Shown piece by piece: positions 1 through 9,677 of a DNA stretch of 64,000 nt. Position numbers and translations under genes: made by a program. The stretch is from Bacteroidota bacterium (GTDB taxonomy: Bacteria; Bacteroidota; Bacteroidia; Bacteroidales; FEN-979), in NCBI GenBank assembly GCA_026391355.1, contig JAPLDH010000023.1:1-64000 (forward strand). The letters run 5' to 3'. Position 1 is the stretch's first letter. The number at the start of each line of letters is the position of its first letter. Below the pieces are notes generated by a model, which had not been told where the DNA came from, did no database searches, and saw nothing but the letters and a program-made list of their open reading frames with translations.

Positions 1-1
1 A

Positions 2-3000
2 ATCGACCCATTACCCATTGTCTATGCAGGTCATGACACTGCCGTTTGTGTTACCCAGTGCATGCAGTTGATCTATTCTTCGATCTTCGGAGGAACCAAT
101 CCATCCTGGACTGCTGTTGTCGGGTCAGGAACCTTCTCTCCATCGCCCAATGTGATCCATCCAACCTATTGTCCGAGCACTGCCGATACCAGCAATGGCT
201 ATGTTATCCTCAAGCTCACCGCCCACGGAACGGCAGGCTGTTTATCCGACAGTGCGTCAGGCACAATACGCATTGATTTCAATCCGTTGCCCTTTGCCTT
301 TGCAGGACCGGATGCTACCTCGTGTGGTGATACCACTTTCCATTTCCATCTGACGCAATCCAATGCAGGTCATTATTTATCACTGCACTGGTCGGCCCCG
401 GATGGAATGGGCCAATTCAAACCATCGGCAAGCACAGTTCATCCATTCTATTATCCTTCTCAAAGCGATGTCAATCAGGGGTTTGTTCATTTAATGGTTT
501 CTGATAGCGGGGAGCTAGCCTGCAGTAGTGCTTTTGCATCCGATGTCATGAAACTGGTTTTTGATCCGATTCCGACCGTCAATGCCGGACCTGACCATAC
601 AATTTGCGCGGGTGAAACTGCTCAACTTACCGGCGATACTGCCCATGCGACTTCTGTTCAGTGGTACTCCCTTATCCAGGGCCAGGCGGGCTTTATCCCC
701 GGAAATACCGTGATCAATCCTGTATATCATCCCAGCGCAGCAGAGGTGACGCAAGGATTTGCGACAATTATACTCCGGGCGACCGGTGCAATGACCTGCA
801 CCAACGACTTCCGGACGGATACGGTCATTATTTCAATTCATCCCCTTCCCTCGGCACATATTTCAGGGAGTACGACGATATGCGATGGTGATTCGGCCCT
901 TATCACGGTAACGTTTCCTGACGGGACACCTCCCCGGAGATTCGTTTATACCGATTATATTCAATCATGGTCGGTAAGCGGGATCATGGGATCCTCTTAC
1001 CAGTTCTACGTAAGTCCTGCAGCGACCTCGACCTATGTACTTGACAGTGTCTCGGATGCATTGTGCTCCAGTGTCAATGTTTCAGGATATGCTACGGTAG
1101 TTGTCATTCAGAGACCGATACCTTTCCGTATGACACCGTTGCAGGGATGGACCTATTGCCAGGGAGGCGACGGGATTTTGCTTGGACTGGAAGGAACGGA
1201 ACCAGGCATCTTTTACCAACTAAAGTATGCAGGAACCACAGTGGATTATTTCACAGGGGATGGGTTGCCAAAGAATTTTGCATCGGTCACCCTTCCGGGC
1301 GAATACCGGGTATGGGCTTCCAGGATCTACGCACCCGGAGACAGTTGTCATGCCTGGATGGCAGACAGCATCGTGGTCACTGTGACACCCAAACTGAATG
1401 TTGGTTTCTCCGCGTCCCTGACCTGCCAGGGAGATTCGACACATTTTCATATATATGGCCCTGATATATACCGGATAAGGCACTGGAAGTGGGTATTCGG
1501 CGATGGACCGGATACACTCTCTTACGACACACCTCACGACACCACGCATCTTTATGCCATGTACGGGAATTATACCGTTTCCCTGACGATCTCCGACACG
1601 AATGGTGTCTGTGATACCGTTATCTATCACCAGATCAGCATTTCACCTCACCCCGTATCCTTTTTCGCTTACTCCTATCCGACCTGCCAGAACCAGGCGA
1701 TCCTGTTCACGGATCTCTCTTACAACATTAACAGCAATTATAATGTGAAATGGAAATGGAACCTTGGGAACGGCACCATAATCACCGTTAACTGGCCAAA
1801 CAACCCTGACTTTTCCTACATTTACAATGCACCCGGGACATATGCCGTTACGCTTACGGTGACCAACAATGACAGCTGCACGAATAGTTATACGCATGAT
1901 GTGACGATACAACCTGCCCCCGTTCCAAATTTCGATTATACAACGGCCTGTGCAAATGAGACCACCCACTTTTCCGACCTGTCGCAATCCAATGGCGGGG
2001 GAAATATTGTGACCTGGTCATGGAATTTCGATGATCCGGGATCGGGAGTGAATAATACCTCCACCGATCAAAACCCTTCCCATCTTTATGTGACCGGCAA
2101 TACTACCTATAATGTAAGGCTGATCGTGTTTACGAGTAACGGTTGCGGGGATACAATCGTAAAGCAGGTCCATATTTTCTCATCTCCTCTGGTCGATTTT
2201 ATCTTTGATACTGCCTGCCTGAATCAACTGATCCATTACGATGCAAATTCGGGCGTCACATTGATCGATTCAATCACGGGCTGGTCATGGAATTTTGGTG
2301 ACGGATCTGCAATTGTTCACAACCCGGTTACCACTTCCCATCTTTACGCAACTGCCGGTACTTTTATTACCACACTTACAGTGACAGATCTTCATGGTTG
2401 TCACAGCAGTATCTCGCACACTGTGATAGTTAATCCCTTACCCGTCGCCAACTTCACATGGTCGTCGCCTGTTTGTTTAGGCAGTGCGGTGCAATTCTCT
2501 GATTATTCATGGGTATCTTCAGGATATATTCAAAAATGGAAATGGGAATTCAATGATGGAAGCCCTGCACAAATTATTGTACTGCCATCCTCACCGGATA
2601 TTTCACACACTTTCCTTGGCGCTTCTTTGAACCATACAGTAAGGTTGACAGTTTGGACGAATGACAATTGTTCTTCTTTTATCGATAAAACAGTAAACAG
2701 CGTCCCCGCCCCTGTTGCAAATTTCACCTTCAGTTCCGTTTCCTGTGCATCACTTTTAACACAATTTTCGGATCAATCACAGCCAAACGGCGGAGGATCT
2801 ATCATTGGCTGGAACTGGAATTTTGGCGAACCTTCATCAGGGAGTTCAAACACATCAAACCTTCAGAATCCTTCGCATTATTTTGCCGGCGCCGGATTCT
2901 TTAATGTGACCCTCATTGTTACCAATGTTACCGGGTGCACGGACACCATCCTGAAAGTTGTTACGGTCAATCAACTGCCCCTTGCCAATTTCCAGGCAGA

Positions 3001-6000
3001 TACGGTTTGCCTTGGAACACTCACCCAGTTTACCAACCAATCTGTTCCGAACGCTGCATCTATCATTTCCTATTCATGGGATTTCGGTGATGCAACCCTT
3101 TTCGGGACAATGCCCAATCCGGTGCATTTATACGCAAATCCAGGAATTTACTACGTCAAATTAACCATTATAAATTCAAACGGCTGTACAAAGGATACCA
3201 CTAAACAGGTACTGGTGAATCCTTTGCCGGTTGCTGCTTACAGTTATTCAACCCCGAACTGCGTAGGAGCAAGTGTTTGCTATCTGAACCTCTCCACATT
3301 ACCAGGTGGTTATTTTGGTTCTATCGTAAGATGGATCTGGAACTTTGGCGATGGTACAGGCGATTACAATATCAATTTCCCGGCTTCACCAAATATCTGC
3401 CACACCTTTGCCGGAGCTTCAACAACGCATACTGTTCGTTTGACAGTGAAGAGTTCCGATAGTTGTTCCGCGTATGTTGAACATGTGGTGAACAGCATTC
3501 CAGCGCCGATGGCAAATTTCTCATTTACCACGAATAACTGTGCTTCGCATATCACGCATTTTACAGATTTGTCCCAAACAAACGGAGGAGGCAACTTCAT
3601 TTCCTGGAACTGGAATTTCGGGGATCCCGGTTCGGGATGGGCAAATACATCCGCCCAGCAGAACCCTGTGCATACCTTTGCTGTCGCCGGCACTTACAAC
3701 GTAACCCTTGTAGTTGTGAATACAACCAATTGTGCGGATACCATTCTGAAAGTGGTGACTGTCAACCTGCTTCCTGTAGCTGATTTCACTGCAGATACTG
3801 CCTGCCAGGGTACACTGACCCACTTTACCGACAACTCAACACCCAATGCAGGGACAATGGTAAACTATGCCTGGGATTTCGGCGATGGGAATTTTGGGAA
3901 TGGCCAGAATCCAACGCACCAGTACGCTTCTTCAGGAATCTTCTTTGTGAAGCTGACAGTCACAAACTCAAACCTTTGTGTGAAGGATACAACGCTTGCT
4001 GTGTTGGTATTACCACCACCTTTTGCCGCTTTTACCAACAGCACAAACAACTGCGATAATGATTCAGTCACCTTTACCGACCAGTCGTACACAACACTGG
4101 GTTATATTTACAGGTGGCACTGGGATTATGGGGATGGGCATACAGATGACTTTATAATTCCTGCCCCGCAGTATGTACTCCATCTATACAGTGGTGCTGG
4201 AACTTACAGTGTTAAGCTGACTGTTTATACAAACGACAGTTGTTCTGACCTGACGACTCATACTGTTATTGTGAATTCTTCACCGATGGCTAACTTTTCG
4301 GATGCGGTAGTACATTGCCAGAATTCTCCTGTTCAATTTACCGATATGACCCAGCAAAACGGAGGGGGAGCGATAATCACCTATAACTGGGACTTTGGTG
4401 ATCCATCCTCCGGAGTTTATAATAATTCAACCGATCAGAATCCGCTTCATACCTTTGACACTGCAGGCATTTACCAGGTGAGGCTGATCGTTACAAATAT
4501 CCACACCTGTAAGGATACGATCATAAAATCAATAACGATTGACCATCAACCCCGTGCAAAATTCACCACTGATACCGCCTGTCTCGGCAGCCCGACCTAT
4601 TTCAGCGACAGCTCCATCGCTTACCAGGGTACCATAATGGTCAGGCATTGGGATTTCGGGGATCCGGCATCAGGGACCAACGATTCATCCAGCCTGGTTA
4701 ATCCCAGTCATGTTTATTCCGCTTATGGAACCTTTAATGTAACCCTCACAGTCACCGATTCCCATTCCTGCCAGAAAGATACAATGGAACAGGTTCTTGT
4801 TAACCCGGCGCCTTCTGCCATGTTTGAGTTCGGAACAGCCTGCGTGCATGATTCCGTTACATTCACCGATCTTTCCATAGCCCCGGGAAGCATGGTTGTT
4901 GGATGGCATTGGAATTTTGGTGATAGTGATACATCAAACATTCAGAATCCGAAACATTCCTACCAGAACGCCGGAAATTTTAATGTTACACTCACCGTCA
5001 CCAACCTTCAGGGATGTGTTGACAGTATTACGTTACCGATTGTCATCTATCCAAAACCTACGGCACAGTATATCTATTCTTCATATTACTGTCCGAAAGG
5101 CCGGGTCGATTTCCAGAGCCAATCCGATGGCAATGGCGTTCCGATTATATCCTGGCTATGGATATTCAAACCCGGTTATCAATCGATCCTTCCCAATCCG
5201 ACATTTACATTCGACACCCTCGACAGGACATATCCGGTTACCTTGATTGTGACCAATGAAAACGGTTGCATGGATACCATCACCTATGATGTTTTTGTAA
5301 AACCCGGATACATCCTGACCTTTACCTATGATACCGTTTGCTTTGGTTCCTTTACCCAGTTCCATGCCATCAATCAGGCATCCGGGGATTCACTCTTTGT
5401 GCCGGTATGGCATTTTGATGATCCTCAATCCGGCCAGGATAATGTATCCTATGAATACAACCCGGTTCATCGCTTTACATACACTGACACATTTTATCGG
5501 GTGACCCTGAACTCCTGGGATTCGGATAATTGTCTGGATAGCACTTACAGGACGGTGTTCGTTTATAAACTGCCGGATCCGCTCTTCACCTTCGATACCA
5601 TCCCACATTGCAGCGATACCAATGTTCTGTTCAAAAACCTGTCACTTGGAATGGGGGCAGCCATTGATACTGTCAAATGGTTTTATGGGGATGGCTCCAC
5701 CCTGGTTCAGACAGGCACCGGGATTCATGACACCATCCATCATTACCCGGGATGGGGCAATTACCATGTAAAAATTGTTGTGATCAACCACCGTGGGTGC
5801 ATCGATTCAACCTCACATACCGTCCCTGTATTTTGTATAAGATCGCAGTTCATTGAAAACGATACATTGCAATTATGTGCCAGAAACCGGGTAGCCTTTA
5901 ACGACAGTTCAGCTCCTGTCAACCTTATCAATAGCTGGCGCTGGTACTTTGGCGATACCAAAACGAGAATGTACACCGTCTTCAAGGATACGATCATGCA

Positions 6001-7198
6001 CACTTACGATACAGCCGGTATTTATAATGTCAGTCTGGTAGTAACATCATTGGTTAACGGGATCACCATCTCCGACAGCAGTATCCGGATTGTCAGGGTC
6101 AGGGTCAATTCAAAACCTGATTTCCTGGTATCCAATAACTGCTTTGGGCTTTCCACAAAGTTCACCAATACCAGTGACAGCCTGGGGTATCATATTGATT
6201 ATTATGACTGGTCATTCGGCGATACGATCGTTCGTGATTCATCGGGGCTACAAACGATTTATCATAAATACCCGACTCCAAAAACCTATAATGTATGGCT
6301 TAAAATCAAAAATTCGCTTCAATGTTCAGATAGTGTGAAAAAAACAGTCAGGATCTATCATCTGCCCAATGCGAAATTCTGGGTTCCTGAAGTGTGTGCA
6401 GGAGAAAACCTGGCGGTAATTGACAGTTCGACCTCGCTCGACGGCGCCATCACAAAATGGCATTGGGGATTTGATGCCAATAATCCGGATGATACCATAA
6501 ATACACCATCTCCGGTGCATATCTATCACCAGGAGGGTGTGGAGCATATATACCTGAAAGTAACCAGTTTGTATGGTTGTTCCGATACTGCAACCCGGTG
6601 GGATACCATTTATCGGAGCCCGGTAAGCTCTTTTATGGTTACCGACAATGTGGATGGAATTTCCGGGAAGATCCTGCTGAACAATAATTCAGTTTGCGAC
6701 AACACCTATTACCGCTGGGATTTTGGTAATGGCCAGCATTCTACTGATAAGAGTCCAATCGTTAAATATTCTGCGGAAGATTCTTATACAATAAGCCTTA
6801 TAACGCGTTATGGAACCCTGCATAAATGCTACGACACAGCCTTTTATGTTTATGTGGTGGTATTTAAGGGATTATACATCCCGAATGCCTTTGCACCCGA
6901 CAGCCCTTCCCTTAACCCTGATCTTAAAGTGTTCAAGGCCATTGGAGTTGACCTGAAAGATTACCACATACAGGTATTTGATGTGTGGGGTCATGAGTTG
7001 TGGGAATCTTCCGAACTGGATACCATCCAGGGAAAACCAACGAAAGGATGGGATGGAAAATACCAGGGTAATCCTGTTGCTTCGGGAACCTATGTATGGA
7101 AAGTTACCGCCGTTTTCAAAGATGGCACTTCCTGGCAAGGATCGGATATCGGAAATGGAATAAAGGAGACCATGGGAACCGTAACCCTGATAAGATAA
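2..7198 (+). CDS. Giant PKD-repeat surface protein with T9SS C-terminal sorting domain (5' end outside window)
   Basis: The frame is open to the first bases of the window, and codons before the ATG at 62 already read as a continuation of the repeat pattern, so the 5' end is missing. About 2,400 residues are visible. The first 400 or so are beta-sandwich modules with NAGPD/FAGPD and HPxYxPS motifs. Then come about 21 PKD-like domains, each recognisable by a W-x-W-x-FGD core and a closing G-x-Y-x-V-x-L-x-V strand. The last 100 residues (from IPNAFAPD, with WGHELWES, GWDGKYQG, SGTYVWK and a final VTLIR) are the gliding-motility-associated C-terminal domain, a type B signal for type IX secretion. 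The likely role is an exported adhesin or matrix protein; its ligand is unknown. The gene stands alone and is followed by short tandem repeats and a convergent gene. Confidence 0.93.
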   Translation: MDPLPIVYAGHDTAVCVTQCMQLIYSSIFGGTNPSWTAVVGSGTFSPSPNVIHPTYCPSTADTSNGYVILKLTAHGTAGCLSDSASGTIRIDFNPLPFAFAGPDATSCGDTTFHFHLTQSNAGHYLSLHWSAPDGMGQFKPSASTVHPFYYPSQSDVNQGFVHLMVSDSGELACSSAFASDVMKLVFDPIPTVNAGPDHTICAGETAQLTGDTAHATSVQWYSLIQGQAGFIPGNTVINPVYHPSAAEVTQGFATIILRATGAMTCTNDFRTDTVIISIHPLPSAHISGSTTICDGDSALITVTFPDGTPPRRFVYTDYIQSWSVSGIMGSSYQFYVSPAATSTYVLDSVSDALCSSVNVSGYATVVVIQRPIPFRMTPLQGWTYCQGGDGILLGLEGTEPGIFYQLKYAGTTVDYFTGDGLPKNFASVTLPGEYRVWASRIYAPGDSCHAWMADSIVVTVTPKLNVGFSASLTCQGDSTHFHIYGPDIYRIRHWKWVFGDGPDTLSYDTPHDTTHLYAMYGNYTVSLTISDTNGVCDTVIYHQISISPHPVSFFAYSYPTCQNQAILFTDLSYNINSNYNVKWKWNLGNGTIITVNWPNNPDFSYIYNAPGTYAVTLTVTNNDSCTNSYTHDVTIQPAPVPNFDYTTACANETTHFSDLSQSNGGGNIVTWSWNFDDPGSGVNNTSTDQNPSHLYVTGNTTYNVRLIVFTSNGCGDTIVKQVHIFSSPLVDFIFDTACLNQLIHYDANSGVTLIDSITGWSWNFGDGSAIVHNPVTTSHLYATAGTFITTLTVTDLHGCHSSISHTVIVNPLPVANFTWSSPVCLGSAVQFSDYSWVSSGYIQKWKWEFNDGSPAQIIVLPSSPDISHTFLGASLNHTVRLTVWTNDNCSSFIDKTVNSVPAPVANFTFSSVSCASLLTQFSDQSQPNGGGSIIGWNWNFGEPSSGSSNTSNLQNPSHYFAGAGFFNVTLIVTNVTGCTDTILKVVTVNQLPLANFQADTVCLGTLTQFTNQSVPNAASIISYSWDFGDATLFGTMPNPVHLYANPGIYYVKLTIINSNGCTKDTTKQVLVNPLPVAAYSYSTPNCVGASVCYLNLSTLPGGYFGSIVRWIWNFGDGTGDYNINFPASPNICHTFAGASTTHTVRLTVKSSDSCSAYVEHVVNSIPAPMANFSFTTNNCASHITHFTDLSQTNGGGNFISWNWNFGDPGSGWANTSAQQNPVHTFAVAGTYNVTLVVVNTTNCADTILKVVTVNLLPVADFTADTACQGTLTHFTDNSTPNAGTMVNYAWDFGDGNFGNGQNPTHQYASSGIFFVKLTVTNSNLCVKDTTLAVLVLPPPFAAFTNSTNNCDNDSVTFTDQSYTTLGYIYRWHWDYGDGHTDDFIIPAPQYVLHLYSGAGTYSVKLTVYTNDSCSDLTTHTVIVNSSPMANFSDAVVHCQNSPVQFTDMTQQNGGGAIITYNWDFGDPSSGVYNNSTDQNPLHTFDTAGIYQVRLIVTNIHTCKDTIIKSITIDHQPRAKFTTDTACLGSPTYFSDSSIAYQGTIMVRHWDFGDPASGTNDSSSLVNPSHVYSAYGTFNVTLTVTDSHSCQKDTMEQVLVNPAPSAMFEFGTACVHDSVTFTDLSIAPGSMVVGWHWNFGDSDTSNIQNPKHSYQNAGNFNVTLTVTNLQGCVDSITLPIVIYPKPTAQYIYSSYYCPKGRVDFQSQSDGNGVPIISWLWIFKPGYQSILPNPTFTFDTLDRTYPVTLIVTNENGCMDTITYDVFVKPGYILTFTYDTVCFGSFTQFHAINQASGDSLFVPVWHFDDPQSGQDNVSYEYNPVHRFTYTDTFYRVTLNSWDSDNCLDSTYRTVFVYKLPDPLFTFDTIPHCSDTNVLFKNLSLGMGAAIDTVKWFYGDGSTLVQTGTGIHDTIHHYPGWGNYHVKIVVINHRGCIDSTSHTVPVFCIRSQFIENDTLQLCARNRVAFNDSSAPVNLINSWRWYFGDTKTRMYTVFKDTIMHTYDTAGIYNVSLVVTSLVNGITISDSSIRIVRVRVNSKPDFLVSNNCFGLSTKFTNTSDSLGYHIDYYDWSFGDTIVRDSSGLQTIYHKYPTPKTYNVWLKIKNSLQCSDSVKKTVRIYHLPNAKFWVPEVCAGENLAVIDSSTSLDGAITKWHWGFDANNPDDTINTPSPVHIYHQEGVEHIYLKVTSLYGCSDTATRWDTIYRSPVSSFMVTDNVDGISGKILLNNNSVCDNTYYRWDFGNGQHSTDKSPIVKYSAEDSYTISLITRYGTLHKCYDTAFYVYVVVFKGLYIPNAFAPDSPSLNPDLKVFKAIGVDLKDYHIQVFDVWGHELWESSELDTIQGKPTKGWDGKYQGNPVASGTYVWKVTAVFKDGTSWQGSDIGNGIKETMGTVTLIR
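1650..4808 (+). repeat. Four tandem copies of a three-PKD-domain super-repeat inside the adhesin gene
   Basis: Units start near 1650, 2434, 3225 and 4015, and the next, different domain starts near 4808. Spacing is therefore about 784, 791, 790 and 793 bp. Each unit has the same domain order: a domain with a cysteine pair and a K/R-W-x-W core, a domain with an NGGG-x-I/F loop and a WNWNFGDPGSG-like core, and a domain with an ADTxC opening and YxWDFGD core. The order and spacing point to segmental duplication rather than independent domain gain. Confidence 0.75.
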
Positions 7199-7199
7199 T

Positions 7200-7220
7200 G
7201 ACGAATGGCGAATGACGAAT
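7200..7220. repeat. Three tandem 7-bp units after the adhesin stop codon
   Basis: The units are GACGAAT, GGCGAAT and GACGAAT, directly after the stop codon of the PKD gene. They fill most of the short gap before the convergent gene. Confidence 0.7.
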
Positions 7221-7226
7221 AAAGAA

Positions 7227-7967
7227 TTATAGGAACAAGATAGATCCTCCGTCATATAAAGGACCATTAAATAACTCGATTACATCAATTAGGGTTTCTC
7301 CAAGAAAATCCTTCACCTTTTTTCCATCAGGATAACGATCCAGGCTGCCAAGGATAAAAATTTTATTGTCAAGAATTCCCATTGTTCCGCCGATAAACCC
7401 GTTTGGGAACCCTGGCAGCACAATTCCGTCAGGTGTTACGAGTATGCCGGTAAGCTGATGTTGCTGTAGTGCTTTGTGAATACCATGATCGGAAGTGATA
7501 TAATGATCCTTGTTCAGAAACAAAAGGTTACACCGGGTGTACCCCTGTTTCACGGTTATTTTCTTCAGGTAATGACAATGCTCCAGAACCACCGGATCCG
7601 TATACTCAAGCCTGTGAACAAGATACTCCTCTGAAACCGCCGCGTTATAATGAATGTAAACAGAATGATGCAATTTATCTTTGTTTCGATACAGAGATGA
7701 CTCACCAACTCGCCGGTTCACCAGCTCACCAACTTTTGTGTTCCCTCGTTCATAGCGTACACCATGTTCATCAAGGATCCTGTAATAAGTTTCCGGAAGA
7801 TTTGGTGCTACGATCAATTCCGAAGGAGTTTTACAAAAAAACAGATCAGGATGACACGATATGGCCGGATAGGTAAGTTCCTCAGTAAAAAACTCCAGCA
7901 ATTCCCCATATCCGGAGAGCTTTTCCTTCGCTTCGGCAGGAATCTTCTTGTCAACAATGATCAACAT
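7227..7967 (-). CDS. GME-fold (DUF6873-like) protein of unknown function
   Basis: A 246-residue soluble protein without a signal peptide. It opens with a short strand and helix (MLIIVDKKIP), has a central ITSDHGIHKAL segment and glycine-rich strands (GFPNGFIGGTMGIL), and ends in GPLYDGGSILFL. This fits a pentein-like GME fold, as in guanidino-group-modifying enzymes, but I cannot identify a catalytic triad, so no reaction is proposed. It begins 17 bp inside the end of the upstream radical SAM gene, so the two are probably cotranscribed and translationally coupled. An octanucleotide repeat array is embedded in frame near residues 78-90 and looks like an insertion into a surface loop. Confidence 0.7.
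   Translation of the reverse strand: MLIIVDKKIPAEAKEKLSGYGELLEFFTEELTYPAISCHPDLFFCKTPSELIVAPNLPETYYRILDEHGVRYERGNTKVGELVNRRVGESSLYRNKDKLHHSVYIHYNAAVSEEYLVHRLEYTDPVVLEHCHYLKKITVKQGYTRCNLLFLNKDHYITSDHGIHKALQQHQLTGILVTPDGIVLPGFPNGFIGGTMGILDNKIFILGSLDRYPDGKKVKDFLGETLIDVIELFNGPLYDGGSILFL
7703..7734. repeat. In-frame array of four 8-bp units inside the GME-fold gene
   Basis: Units are CACCAACT, CGCCGGTT, CACCAGCT and CACCAACT. On the coding strand they give the segment VGELVNRRVGES, whose two VGE words come from the repeated units. The array does not look like conserved protein sequence. Confidence 0.7.
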
Positions 7968-8991
7968 GGATTTTTCTCACTTCAATTGAGGGATCGCTCT
8001 TAAACCCAACTTTCTCAAATCGTTTTTGGAGCGCTTTCTTGTTCTGACCATAGTACCCGACAGCATGATTCAGTTCCAACGGGTTCACCGTGATTATAAT
8101 GTTCCCGGATTTTTGATCATTAATTGCATGCATGATCCGGTCGTGCCAGATACTGGTCATCACAAGCTCCCGGAAAGAGGGATGAAACGGACCGACAACC
8201 AGTTCAGAATGGTCCAGTAAACCGTCGGAAGGATGCAAACCCATCCGGATGACAGGAATATCATGCTCTTCAAAAGCCAACAACACTGTCTTTGCTCTGT
8301 GGATCGCTTCTTCAAGGGTTAGAGGCCGGTATTTGCCCGCATTGAATAAAGTCTCAAGAGATGTGTCGCGAATGACAAGAACCGGGTAAACACGCACAAA
8401 ATCTACATCCATCTCAATGAATTTTTCAACCGTCATCAGGTCTGTTTCTTCGCTGTCACCTGGTAATCCGATCATCATCTGGAGACCGAGTGAAAATCCA
8501 CGCTCCTTGATCATTTTTGAAGCTGTTTCCGTATCTGAGGCAGTATGTCCCCGGAAAGCGTATGTTAGCACTTCATCATCCATCGATTGGGCGCCAAGTT
8601 CTATTGTCGTTACATGATATCATTTCAGGAAATCCAGGATTTCAGGAGTTATATGATCCGGTCGTGTGGAAAGCCGGATTCCTGCAACACTGCCTTCCTT
8701 CAGAAATGGCTGCAGAAGGCTAAGGTACATCTCCTGGGTTTTCAGCGGCAAACCGGTAAATGTACCCCCGAAAAACCCGGTTTCTATCGTGCTTCCATGA
8801 CCAGGAATGGTGGATAGATACTGGTGGATGGTTTGCAATACCTCTTCCGGGGTTGGTAGATTTTGTCGCCCTGTAATCTTCTCCTGGTCACAGAAAATGC
8901 ATTGGAACGGACAGGCGATACCGGGGATAAAGATTGGAATGGTATAATGTTTCGGCTTGCTTCCGGGTTGCTCTTTTACCATTTCCCCCAA
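7951..8991 (-). pseudogene. Radical SAM protein (Elp3/YhcC-like), interrupted by one in-frame TGA
   Basis: The N-terminal part (8991 to 8620) has the [4Fe-4S] motif CPFQCIFC and an FFGGTFTG motif. The C-terminal part (8583 to 7951) continues in the same reading frame with IELGAQSMDDEVL, RGHT and GLQMMIGLPGD motifs. Between them a TGA at 8622-8620 follows EILDFLK, and the codons after it (YHVTTIELG) are exactly what the family has. A single nonsense codon therefore splits an otherwise intact gene of about 346 codons. The family position is not cysteine, so selenocysteine is unlikely; a real inactivating mutation or a sequencing error are the options. The start overlaps the upstream nitroreductase by 16 bp and the end overlaps the GME-fold gene by 17 bp, so the three form an operon. 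Confidence 0.85.
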
Positions 8992-9509
8992 TGTATCTTT
9001 CTTGAGTCAAATTTATCTTTTGGAACATCTTCGCCTGTTGGATATCCGACAGGAATGACACAGAAGGGAATGATATGATCGGGAAGATGAAGAATGTTCC
9101 TCACATGGCTTTCCCTCTTGATGTAAGGATGAACGGCCGTCCAGACTGCTCCCAGGTTCAGGCTCTCGGCTGCCAGAAGAATGTTTTCGGTAGCAGCGGC
9201 ACAATCCTGTTGCCATAAACCGGCCTTTCCTTCTTCGATGATAATGGATGTGTCTCCACAAACAATAAAAGCTGCCCCGGCAAAATAAAGCATTTTTGCG
9301 TAGGGTAATCCCTCTCCGAGTTGATTTAACATGTATCTGTCCGTTAGGACAATAAAAGCCCAGGGCTGCTCATTCCTGGCCGAAGGCGCTGCCATACCTG
9401 CTTTTACCATGATCATCAGATCATCTTTACTTACCGGTTTCTCAACGAAATGCCGCACGCTCTTACGCTGGAATATAATATCCAGAAAACCGGGATTTGA
9501 AGAATTCAT
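8976..9509 (-). CDS. Nitroreductase-family FMN oxidoreductase
   Basis: About 177 residues from the chosen ATG (MNSSNPGFLD); a start 21 bp upstream is possible. It has the N-terminal FMN phosphate motif RKSVRHF, the APSARNEQPW motif, the middle segment QDCAAATENILLAAESLNLGAVWTA in pieces typical of the family, and the C-terminal VIPVGYPTGE. These place it in the nitroreductase superfamily, which uses FMN and NAD(P)H to reduce nitro or quinone groups; the physiological substrate is unknown. It is the first gene of a three-gene minus-strand cluster and is divergent from ileS. Confidence 0.88.
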   Translation of the reverse strand: MNSSNPGFLDIIFQRKSVRHFVEKPVSKDDLMIMVKAGMAAPSARNEQPWAFIVLTDRYMLNQLGEGLPYAKMLYFAGAAFIVCGDTSIIIEEGKAGLWQQDCAAATENILLAAESLNLGAVWTAVHPYIKRESHVRNILHLPDHIIPFCVIPVGYPTGEDVPKDKFDSRKIHWGKW

Positions 9510-9607
9510 ATCGGATAAAACTAAAAACAAAGTAAAGGTACATCATTCCTGGCAGAATTGTCGGGAAGAATAGGTACAAATCAAAGTTATCGTATCAGAA
9601 AATTTCA

Positions 9608-9615
9608 TAATTTTG
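9608..9615 (+). promoter_or_regulatory. Bacteroidota -7 box upstream of ileS
   Basis: TAATTTTG fits TAnnTTTG and lies 62 bp before the chosen ileS start. The -33 element is not clear. Confidence 0.45.
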
Positions 9616-9677
9616 CACGTTTTTTACGGCAATGTAACCGCAGAATAAAGCGCTGCATCCGGAAACACGATGAATCG

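Noticed and set aside
8620-8622. TGA as selenocysteine codon in the radical SAM gene
   Set aside because: The position is not a cysteine in the family and no obvious SECIS-like hairpin follows; a nonsense change or sequencing error is simpler.
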